From Candidatus Heimdallarchaeota archaeon (GTDB taxonomy: Archaea; Asgardarchaeota; Heimdallarchaeia; Heimdallarchaeales; Kariarchaeaceae): DNA of 6,439 nt. The number at the start of each line of letters is the position of its first letter. Positions within the stretch are counted from its first letter, which is position 1. The notes beneath the pieces are model-generated. The model saw only the letters and a program-made list of their open reading frames with translations, searched no databases and had not been told where the DNA came from. This document shows positions 1-6,439 of the stretch, one piece after another. The stretch covers positions 1 to 6,439 of the forward strand of contig JAOUKW010000238.1 of assembly GCA_029882335.1 (NCBI GenBank), in the 5' to 3' direction. The position numbers and the translations under genes are program-made.

Positions 1-3000
1 CAAATGAGAAGACTGTAGATGTATTTAAATTTGAACCCATAGTAATTGAAGATGGTATATATGCGATTTCAACTCTTATATGAGTAGGAACATAACTTGC
101 ATCAAATGAAAAATTACGATATGTATTATCGATATATACACTAAGAGACGAATTAATGCCATCACTAACATAATTCATGGATCTGTTAGACGCACTCATA
201 GGTGCATATGTAGAAGATTGTCTCCAATTGCCATATGGTGTCCAAACTTCTTCAAATGCAGCAGTACTAGCCCATACATTAATAAGTCCAATTTTGCCAA
301 TAATAGTGTCATGATCCATTAAATACACATACGCATAAAATCTATCATCATAATAACTATTCCACGAAATATTATTAATACTAATGGAAATGTTATTTGG
401 ATCCATATCTGGCAGCATATAATTATTACCAGAAAAGATCCATTCATCACCAATACTTGTGTTTGGAGATAAATGAATACTACCAAAATAAGACGTATAT
501 TTTGTAGATTCATGTATAATTTCTGTATCTGTAGTTCCAAAATAGTTGGATAAATTAGGATGAGTATCTGTAAAATAATCATAATTTGTATTATTTTGTG
601 ATACTAGATAATTATTAACTATATTTCTTGTAGGGTCACTTCTGTAATGAGTCCATGATCGATCAAGTGTAAATCCACCAATTCTAGGTCCATATTTATT
701 TGTATATAGAGATTTTTTAAAGCTTATTAATTCAGAAAATGATCCTGAGTTCTGTAATGTTCTAGAAGCACCTGCATTAAATCCTGCAGAATATCCTTTC
801 TGATAATCTGTTACTATACCATTTGTTTCATGTGCATTCATTGTTGCAGATGGGTCTGGATTGGATATTGATTTTATTTCATAAGGTAAGTTATCCTGTA
901 ATAATTTACTCATATCCGTCTCATTTCTAGTTACATCATAAAATACAGCTAACTCATATTTTCCAGAATTAAGAAGTTCAAAAGTAACTCCTTTTGTAAC
1001 AATGGTATTTAACGGTCCTATCATTTGAATTCTACCACTATTAATTAATGTGAAATCAGTTCCCCCTAGTTGGCGATAGGCTAAGGTAAAAGTTGCATAT
1101 ATATAATTTTCATTACTAAATTTCGCGGTTGCTCTACCAGTTAATTCAATACGGTTAGGTCCTGCTCGTAAAAACGTATCTATTGAAAATACCATGGGGT
1201 AAGTAAGTTTTTTACGAATTTTAAAATCATCAATGTAAAGTTCTGGAGCTATATTACGATTCAATTTAGCAGGAGTAATTATTGTAAAAACGACCTTCCA
1301 CTGGTTATCTTTTTGTTCTAAAGATATGCCGTCTAATGGTACATCAATAGTATTCCATGAACCAGTCACCATAGGTGTAGGGGTTATTAATGGTTGTACT
1401 TCATCTTCTAAATAATAATCGACAATTCTAGTATTAAATCTCGTACTCTGGAAATTAACATAAGTCCTTCTACTGATATCGGCTCCAAATGCAGGAATAT
1501 CACCATAAGTCGGATGAGAAAGTAAAACTTCAATTGAATCACCATACGCTAGGTTTTGAGCAACATATGAATATGTCAACAAAGCCTCTGATGGATTTAA
1601 ACCCACGATATTAAAATTAACAGGTAATGAAAATGTATATTGATGCTCATATATATTCGAATATTGTGTTGTTGCAAAAATAGAACCGATATCACGAAAT
1701 ACCTGCATCTCATTTTTTGATATTATTTGTTGAATTGAACCATTTCCACTAGTCATAAATTGATCTAAGGCAATAGCAGTTTCAAAACCATTATCTATAA
1801 ATGCTTCATCGTAAATAATATCTGGATATGTAGCGAATCTATTGTCTTGATACACAGATTTATCCAATACGTAGGAATAATCACCCAGTCTATAGTAATT
1901 AGATGCATCACGATTCATGAAACCTGGCTGACTAATTCCATGAAGTATAAAATAATTTAGAATTAATTCTTTATTTGGATTATTTTTATAGAAATCAATT
2001 CTATCAATAAATGAAAATTTAACTGTTTCGTCGATAAATAATGGATATGTATTATATGGTGTATTTGCGGGAATTACTAGTTCTCCAATAATTCCATTTG
2101 ATCCACCTACAGTAGATGTTTTTACAGTCAATGTTATATCAACATCAGATGGATTTTTTGCTGCAATATACATTTTATTTAATTCATCATTCTCAACTCC
2201 TGACAATTCAAAAGCTTGAAGTGAACCAAATTTACCAACAAATCCAACTGAATTTAAATTAAGAATCCTTGAATCTCCATTAAATGACCCTAGATAGAAT
2301 GCAGATTCTTGTGTAATATACAAATCTAATTGTAATCCTTGGTTTAAGACAATTAACGTTGATGGTAAAGAAGGATCGAATTCAAAGTAATCAACATCAA
2401 TATCAAATTCATAAAGTAAATTAATTGAACCTACTCCATCAGTGGAATATGAATGTACACTTACATATGGTCGATACTCAGATTTAGTCACATTCGGATT
2501 AATATGTAATTTGATAAAATAATAATTAGCACCACTACCCAGAGCAATTCCCATTTCAGTCTTACTTACAGTAGGTTCTGGCTTAATATCTAGTGCAAAT
2601 GCATAAGTCTCTTTTTCCCAAAAACTTGAATAAACACCATTATCCATCTGATTTAATCCAGTATATAATAACATAGAATCCATTGTTGTATATTGAATAT
2701 CACTATTAACGAAAGGTCTTTCTAATGAATCGCTATACTCAAATGAATTGTCTAATAAGGGTAAGTTTGCTGGAGTATAATCTGCATAAAAGTTACCATC
2801 GTCAAATTTAGTGGAAATATATAATTGTGAATTATCAACCATATATGTACCTATATAATCATCTGTTGCAGATACATGAAATTCATTCTGATCATAAATA
2901 ATTTCACTTCCTAATCTTGCATAATCATGTGCGAATTTTACATTTTCATTAATTGTTCTGGGAGAATCATGTACTCTTGACGATATAAAAGTATTTAACA

Positions 3001-4054
3001 AAATGAAATAAATGTCGCTAATTGGTTGGGATTCTATTGAAAATGTATTGATTGTAATATCCACTTCGACAGTAAATCTTCCATAAAATCCGACAAGATG
3101 AGATATATCAATTTCAGGAGAAATATATAATGGATAAAAATGATATAATGAATTCCATTCTGTGATTGCACTTTCATCGGAGATATACGGATTGGCAGAT
3201 GTCAAAAAGTGTATTCTATATTGAATTGATGTATTACCATCAAAAGGATTAATTGATGAGAAAGCAGCATCATGTCGAAGATAGAGATTATTTTTTACTG
3301 GTATTTTTACGAGTTGACCTGCCATATTTAAGGCTTCATCACCAGTTAAATCATGGTCACCATATTGAGATTGATCATAAATTTTAATAGAACGTGCATT
3401 TTTATTAAAACTAGATGCATATAATGTTGATCCCATTACATTAATAGGCTTATCACCTAATATTGTGTTTTGATGATTTCTATCAGTTAGTGCGAGATCC
3501 ATACCAAATTCACGATCTCCTGTTAAAGAGTATAATAATTTGGTGTATAGTTTAATTGATTCGTAGTTATTATTGTATTCTAAACGTATTGTAATTGAAT
3601 TTGGCTTCGCTACGTTTGACGACATTGTAGAATAAAATGGTATTCGATATCCAGCAAATTTGGCAGATACATCAATAATTTGATCTCCAGTAGATACTGT
3701 TGAATATATTTCATGACCATTCTCTGTTAAAAATGTAATAAAACCTCCCTTGGTGTTAAGGAATAATGGATTATCAGTAGACCATGCATCTAGGTTAAAA
3801 TCATATGTCGCATATGTTGAATTTACTGTAGCATAACTTGATTTTTTAATAAAACTCCCAGTCCAAAGGCTTAGATCATTATTACCACCAAACTGTTGAT
3901 CAATGAAATAGTAATTTTCTTCTATTACTTGAGGTGCTGATTGTGAAGGAAAATTAAATAACAACAGTAATGTGATTAGTAATACTAAAATATGTATTCT
4001 TGCTTTTCTTTTTATATTTCTTGTTTTCATATGGTTTTGTAATAGACTAACCAT
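1..4054 (-). CDS. Giant secreted Cys-free beta-rich surface protein, N-terminal part (3' end outside window)
   Basis: I translated this frame by hand from ATG 4054-4052 to base 2: 1351 codons, no stop, no frameshift. The start is set by GGAGG seven bases upstream. A basic N-terminus (KTRNIKRKAR, 10-19) and hydrophobic stretch (about 20-35) ending SQSA form a Sec signal peptide. The mature part begins with a segment around FGGNNDLSLW (55-64) like the opening of concanavalin-like sandwiches. A LamG-like stretch follows at about 455-620, a galactose-binding/CBM-like stretch ending YIDDFKI (940-946) at about 806-948, an Ig-like stretch at about 950-1050, and a Gly-rich YxxGYxAGFxAG motif at 1084-1095. 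A further beta-rich, sequon-rich region runs to the edge. No Cys in 1351 residues; 14 sequons, nine of them after residue 1150. No catalytic motif recognised. Probably a cell-surface or exported adhesin or structural protein working with the upstream product. Domain names are resemblances judged by eye. Confidence 0.94.
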   Translation of the reverse strand, partial: MVSLLQNHMKTRNIKRKARIHILVLLITLLLLFNFPSQSAPQVIEENYYFIDQQFGGNNDLSLWTGSFIKKSSYATVNSTYATYDFNLDAWSTDNPLFLNTKGGFITFLTENGHEIYSTVSTGDQIIDVSAKFAGYRIPFYSTMSSNVAKPNSITIRLEYNNNYESIKLYTKLLYSLTGDREFGMDLALTDRNHQNTILGDKPINVMGSTLYASSFNKNARSIKIYDQSQYGDHDLTGDEALNMAGQLVKIPVKNNLYLRHDAAFSSINPFDGNTSIQYRIHFLTSANPYISDESAITEWNSLYHFYPLYISPEIDISHLVGFYGRFTVEVDITINTFSIESQPISDIYFILLNTFISSRVHDSPRTINENVKFAHDYARLGSEIIYDQNEFHVSATDDYIGTYMVDNSQLYISTKFDDGNFYADYTPANLPLLDNSFEYSDSLERPFVNSDIQYTTMDSMLLYTGLNQMDNGVYSSFWEKETYAFALDIKPEPTVSKTEMGIALGSGANYYFIKLHINPNVTKSEYRPYVSVHSYSTDGVGSINLLYEFDIDVDYFEFDPSLPSTLIVLNQGLQLDLYITQESAFYLGSFNGDSRILNLNSVGFVGKFGSLQAFELSGVENDELNKMYIAAKNPSDVDITLTVKTSTVGGSNGIIGELVIPANTPYNTYPLFIDETVKFSFIDRIDFYKNNPNKELILNYFILHGISQPGFMNRDASNYYRLGDYSYVLDKSVYQDNRFATYPDIIYDEAFIDNGFETAIALDQFMTSGNGSIQQIISKNEMQVFRDIGSIFATTQYSNIYEHQYTFSLPVNFNIVGLNPSEALLTYSYVAQNLAYGDSIEVLLSHPTYGDIPAFGADISRRTYVNFQSTRFNTRIVDYYLEDEVQPLITPTPMVTGSWNTIDVPLDGISLEQKDNQWKVVFTIITPAKLNRNIAPELYIDDFKIRKKLTYPMVFSIDTFLRAGPNRIELTGRATAKFSNENYIYATFTLAYRQLGGTDFTLINSGRIQMIGPLNTIVTKGVTFELLNSGKYELAVFYDVTRNETDMSKLLQDNLPYEIKSISNPDPSATMNAHETNGIVTDYQKGYSAGFNAGASRTLQNSGSFSELISFKKSLYTNKYGPRIGGFTLDRSWTHYRSDPTRNIVNNYLVSQNNTNYDYFTDTHPNLSNYFGTTDTEIIHESTKYTSYFGSIHLSPNTSIGDEWIFSGNNYMLPDMDPNNISISINNISWNSYYDDRFYAYVYLMDHDTIIGKIGLINVWASTAAFEEVWTPYGNWRQSSTYAPMSASNRSMNYVSDGINSSLSVYIDNTYRNFSFDASYVPTHIRVEIAYIPSSITMGSNLNTSTVFSF
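1211..1639 (-). other. Galactose-binding / CBM-like jelly-roll segment of the downstream protein
   Basis: Residues about 806-948 begin with a strand YTFSLP and a pattern GLNPSEALLTYSY, pass through GSWNTIDVPLDGIS, and finish with WKVVFTI and ELYIDDFKIRKK. A closing strand of the form YIDD-hydrophobic-x-hydrophobic after a W-x-hydrophobic strand is characteristic of galactose-binding-like and many carbohydrate-binding modules. It could equally be a structural sandwich with no ligand; the boundaries are approximate. Confidence 0.42.
2195..2692 (-). other. LamG / concanavalin-like segment of the downstream protein
   Basis: Residues about 455-620 show a run of alternating strands: YAFALDIKP, MGIALGSGANYYFIKLHI, YVSVHSYS, LLYEFDIDVDYFEF, LIVLNQGLQLDLYI, and finally GFVGKFGSLQAFELSG (604-619). 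Strand length and order, with a Gly-rich turn before the last strand, look like LamG or concanavalin-type sandwiches. The similarity is of pattern, not of recognised signature residues, so it is a weak assignment. Confidence 0.33.
3935..4054 (-). other. Sec-type signal peptide of the downstream protein (residues 1-40)
   Basis: Residues 10-19 carry six Lys/Arg, followed by a roughly 16-residue core of Ile, Leu and Val (20-35, with one Thr and one Asn), then PSQSA. Cleavage after Ser39 or Ala40 would give a mature start near PQVIEENYY. There is no lipobox Cys, so this is not a lipoprotein, and no twin-arginine motif. The eight residues before Met9 make the n-region longer than usual; an uncleaved anchor is a less likely alternative. 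Confidence 0.85.
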
Positions 4055-4056
4055 TT

Positions 4057-6439
4057 CTAAGCCTCCATTTGAATTGAAAGATAACTTGTACATGAGTTAC
4101 CATTCGCATCTACAGCAGTGATAAAAATATCAATATAACTATTAGGTAGTACTGGTGATGTAGATGCATAATACATACCAGTAGAAGAATCATATACCAT
4201 TACAATATTGGTAAATATGGATGAATTAATTGAATATGATAGCATAATTGACACAACTAAGGAACCTGAATCTAAAATATCAGCAATAATTGTAATTGAT
4301 GAATTTCTAATAAGATCACCGAGGATATCACCAGATTTGATTGCAAGCCATGATATAGTTGCATTTTGAGATATTGGATGGAAACTTTCCAAACCGATTG
4401 AAAAATTACCATTGTTAATATAATTTACAACACTATAAGATATATTTTCAATAGAACTTGAAACTTGGGTAAATACCAAATATGATCCATTGATCGTTGA
4501 ATTAACAATAGAACTATCAGATATAGAGCTAGTTGTTCCTGATTGAATTACATTATTGACGGTAATTGTTTCTGTAACAATATAAGCCATTTTGTAATAT
4601 AAATTGGAAATATTATATCCAGAGAGTTTTGTGATAAACGATGTGCTGTTTGTAATATAAATATTTGACCATTGTAGGGTAGACACATTCTGAAGATTAG
4701 TAATTACAGTAGGGTTAGTAAATTTGTTTTTAAAATTAATTAATGTTGAATTTTTATCAATAAGAATTGAGCCAACTTCTACTTTATTCCCATTTACATT
4801 ATAAGTACCTTCTTCAAATACTGAATAATAAACTGCAGTTACATTTATACTATTAGACATGTTATATGCAAGTTGTTGTAACCAAAATCCAAATTTAGAA
4901 ACACTATTGATTATTGGGTATTGGGCATCTAAAGTATTTGTTCGATTAATTCCACTAGTTGAAACAAATACAACAGGATTATTGTAATTATTATTAAATG
5001 GAATGAAGACTGGATTGTACCCTACATTTATTTCACCTACTTCTCCTAATGTCGACTGTTGTATATTCATAGTTATTCTTGGAGGAGTTGTATCTTTTGT
5101 CATATAAGAAGAACTTATCTCTGCTTGATTGCCTTGATGATCGAATGCCTTAATAATGAATTGAACATAATCATTATTATTTGTTTTTGGAATAGTAACA
5201 TTAAATCGATTAAAACCAATATAGGATGAGTTATAAGATACATATGGTTTATTATTTATTGAAATTAATAAAGTAACATTCTTTATACCTGAATCTAAAT
5301 CAGATGTTCTTACAATAACAGTTGTGTCCTCTGAATCGTAACCTTGAATTTCATCGATTGATTGTTGTAATAATGTTAAAGACGGTGCGATACCATCCCT
5401 TACAAAAAATTCATTGTTACCAATAATGAATGGACTTGGTACTACTTCTGTTGAATTTTCATTACTATAGACAAATACCTTCCAATGATATTTAACATGT
5501 GTTTTATATGGGAGAGGTAGAATTCTAACTTGAGACATATAATTATATGAATCATTTACCTCATTAATTTGAGAATATGGTAATAAATAAGTCGTTCCAT
5601 TATCAAGACTGTATTCAAAAACAACATCATGTATCTGGTTCCCACCCCATCCGAGGTTACTTGAAATCCATGTTTCTATCTCAATATCATTTGAGTTTAT
5701 CTCAGATCCAGGATTATTTATTACAATTTCAGGTGATAATGTATTTTTAATGATATATGAAAAGGTTGTTAATCTTGAATTACCAGCAGCATCAGTCATC
5801 CAAAGGGTCACCCTATAATTATTATAATTATTATTCTCATAAAATGGTCGACGTGGAATAATATTATATAACGAGAATAATGATGTAGATAAATTATATG
5901 CTTCTTGTGTTAACACACACTCATCAGGATAATCATTATATGAGGTATTAGAAAGGAAATAAGAGCAACCTGAATTTATATCAAATGTAATTTTAAGATA
6001 TTCATTTGTTTTTGAAAGTGGCCCAGCAATTGTTCCAGTAATTGGATCTATGCGTCTACCATCAGAATTAGAATAGATGTATATAGTTCCATTAGGCATT
6101 ACTGGATATGGTGAGATATCATTGATTAAAACAAATAGGTCAAGAGGTCCTGCATTATTCGGTTCAGAAATAATGACATCTCCAAAAATCGGCGATTGAT
6201 AGTCAATAGTAATCGAAAAGTTACCATTAATTACCACAATCTGATTTGATCTGTCTTTAGTGGTGATGACATAATTTATTGTTGCCCCCATCGGCATTGT
6301 TTCAAATATGAATGTTCCATTATAATACCAAGCACTACTACTATAGTAGAAATTATACCAGGAATCATTTAAAAGGAGAAGTGGATCTATTACTTGATAT
6401 TTGAATTCAATTTCGAGAAATTCACAGATCATACCATCA
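4057..6439 (-). CDS. Giant secreted Ig-like / H-type-lectin-like surface protein, C-terminal part (5' end outside window)
   Basis: No stop interrupts the frame from the right edge to TAG at 4059-4057: 793 residues. The first ATG (6432-6430) is preceded in frame by Asp-Gly codons, has no Shine-Dalgarno and no signal peptide, and opens in the middle of a beta domain, so the real start lies upstream. Numbering from that Met: residues 1-467 form about four Ig/cadherin-like units whose ends read TDAAGN (213-218) or AFDHQGN (429-435) and whose linkers read KNTLSPEI, RDGIAPSL and KDTTPPRI. Residues 468-703 hold three H-type-lectin-like repeats. Residues 708-791 are a final Ig-like unit with AVDANGN (773-779). 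The protein ends in QMEA with no membrane helix or sorting signal. About 26 N-x-S/T sequons and four Cys (3, 156, 172, 781; 156/172 could pair). It shares a coupled junction with the next gene. Likely an extracellular adhesin or envelope protein; no catalytic motif seen. The coding call is firm, the function inferred. Confidence 0.93.
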   Translation of the reverse strand, partial: DGMICEFLEIEFKYQVIDPLLLLNDSWYNFYYSSSAWYYNGTFIFETMPMGATINYVITTKDRSNQIVVINGNFSITIDYQSPIFGDVIISEPNNAGPLDLFVLINDISPYPVMPNGTIYIYSNSDGRRIDPITGTIAGPLSKTNEYLKITFDINSGCSYFLSNTSYNDYPDECVLTQEAYNLSTSLFSLYNIIPRRPFYENNNYNNYRVTLWMTDAAGNSRLTTFSYIIKNTLSPEIVINNPGSEINSNDIEIETWISSNLGWGGNQIHDVVFEYSLDNGTTYLLPYSQINEVNDSYNYMSQVRILPLPYKTHVKYHWKVFVYSNENSTEVVPSPFIIGNNEFFVRDGIAPSLTLLQQSIDEIQGYDSEDTTVIVRTSDLDSGIKNVTLLISINNKPYVSYNSSYIGFNRFNVTIPKTNNNDYVQFIIKAFDHQGNQAEISSSYMTKDTTPPRITMNIQQSTLGEVGEINVGYNPVFIPFNNNYNNPVVFVSTSGINRTNTLDAQYPIINSVSKFGFWLQQLAYNMSNSINVTAVYYSVFEEGTYNVNGNKVEVGSILIDKNSTLINFKNKFTNPTVITNLQNVSTLQWSNIYITNSTSFITKLSGYNISNLYYKMAYIVTETITVNNVIQSGTTSSISDSSIVNSTINGSYLVFTQVSSSIENISYSVVNYINNGNFSIGLESFHPISQNATISWLAIKSGDILGDLIRNSSITIIADILDSGSLVVSIMLSYSINSSIFTNIVMVYDSSTGMYYASTSPVLPNSYIDIFITAVDANGNSCTSYLSIQMEA
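4060..4311 (-). other. C-terminal Ig-like domain of the upstream protein
   Basis: Residues 708-791 read as one small beta-sandwich: a strand SSITIIADILDSG, a hairpin around VMVYDSSTGMYYAS, then a closing strand DIFITAVDANGNS, matching the ends of the earlier Ig-like units. The chain stops about ten residues later. No transmembrane helix, LPXTG, PGF-CTERM or type IX-like signal follows, so the protein is not anchored through this end by any system I recognise. Confidence 0.6.
4062..4066 (-). promoter_or_regulatory. Shine-Dalgarno GGAGG for the downstream giant gene
   Basis: On the minus strand the junction reads ATGGAGGCTTAGAAATGG. GGAGG sits inside the last Met-Glu-Ala codons of the upstream gene, seven bases before the ATG at 4054. 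It is a full match to the usual 16S rRNA 3' end. Its position across the upstream stop means ribosomes finishing the first gene can restart at once, so the two products are likely made in a fixed ratio from one transcript. It also decides the start: the alternative in-frame ATG at 4030-4028 (Met9) has no such site. Confidence 0.88.
4324..5031 (-). repeat. Three tandem H-type-lectin-like protein repeats
   Basis: Within the upstream protein, residues 468-557 (copy A, 4762-5031), 560-634 (copy B, 4531-4755) and 643-703 (copy C, 4324-4506) share one layout. Each has a strand with aromatic residues, a proline-valine strand (NNPVV 484-488; TNPTV 572-576; weaker in C), an Asn-rich turn leading to a strand (KFGFWLQQLAY; STSFITKLSGY; NFSIGLESF), and a closing strand (AVYYSVFEEG 533-542; KMAYIVTET 614-622; ISWLAIKSG 693-701). 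This is the signature of H-type lectin repeats in bacterial surface and tail proteins, a family known to bind GalNAc-type sugars. The copies are diverged at DNA level, so this is an old duplication. Ligand binding is not shown. Confidence 0.55.
5032..6439 (-). other. Array of Ig-like / cadherin-like domains (upstream protein, visible N-terminal part)
   Basis: About four beta-sandwich units follow each other, each about 100-150 residues. Unit ends and linkers recur: VITTKDRSNQ then DYQSP (55-81), WMTDAAGN then KNTLSPEI (211-236), a unit ending RDGIAPSL (345-352), and IIKAFDHQGN then KDTTPPRI (426-453). An acidic/Gly pair before Asn followed by a proline-bearing linker is typical of bacterial and archaeal Ig-like repeats used as stalks. 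The first unit is cut by the window edge, which is further evidence that the gene begins upstream. C156 and C172 lie in the second unit and could form a disulfide. Confidence 0.6.

Noticed and set aside
319..582. 87-residue open frame on the minus strand
   Set aside because: It lies wholly within the downstream giant gene in another frame, is a string of Ile/Leu with no domain, and lacks a Shine-Dalgarno.
4028..4030. Alternative start at Met9 of the downstream gene
   Set aside because: It would give a more normal signal peptide length, but no ribosome site precedes it, whereas Met1 has GGAGG at ideal spacing.
4978..5835. Asn/Tyr low-complexity stretches (NNNYNN at 4978-4995 and 5818-5835) as a possible DNA repeat
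   Set aside because: The two short AT-rich stretches sit in different domains and the flanks do not match; they reflect Asn-rich loops.
1..6439. Alternative code with TGA as Trp (Mycoplasma-like), suggested by low GC
   Set aside because: Trp is always TGG in both frames and no in-frame TGA occurs.
1..6439. Frameshifted or decayed gene, since most of the window lacks a start-to-stop reading frame
   Set aside because: Codon by codon translation from 4054 to base 2 is unbroken; the frame lacks a stop only because the window ends.
1..6439. CRISPR, tRNA, insertion sequence or att-like repeats
   Set aside because: No regularly spaced direct repeats, cloverleaf or terminal inverted repeats seen; coding fills the window.

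Overview
The whole window is coding on the minus strand. Two very large open frames lie end to end with 2 bases between them, and both run off the window. Reading in the direction of transcription (right to left), the first gene enters from the right edge and ends with TAG at 4059-4057. The second starts with ATG at 4054-4052 and is still open at base 1, after 1351 codons without a stop. I see no RNA gene, mobile element, CRISPR array, promoter or terminator.

Both products look like giant beta-rich proteins exported from the cell. The upstream one (at least 793 residues visible) is a chain of Ig-like or cadherin-like domains, then three diverged repeats that resemble the bacterial H-type lectin fold, then a last Ig-like domain; it has no C-terminal membrane anchor. 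The downstream one begins with a clear Sec-type signal peptide. It continues as a Cys-free mosaic of beta-sandwich segments, some resembling concanavalin/LamG-like and galactose-binding-like jelly-roll domains. Neither shows an enzymatic motif that I recognise. The best reading is a translationally coupled pair of surface adhesins or cell-envelope structural proteins, probably binding glycans. That function is inferred.

The organism is an AT-rich prokaryote (roughly 30% GC by eye on sample lines). There is a strong GGAGG Shine-Dalgarno, Trp is written TGG with no in-frame TGA (so not the Mycoplasma code), and Asn is abundant with many N-x-S/T sequons. This style of Asn-rich, sequon-rich giant secreted protein fits an archaeon, for example of the Asgard (Lokiarchaeota-like) kind. 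A low-GC bacterium cannot be excluded from sequence alone.
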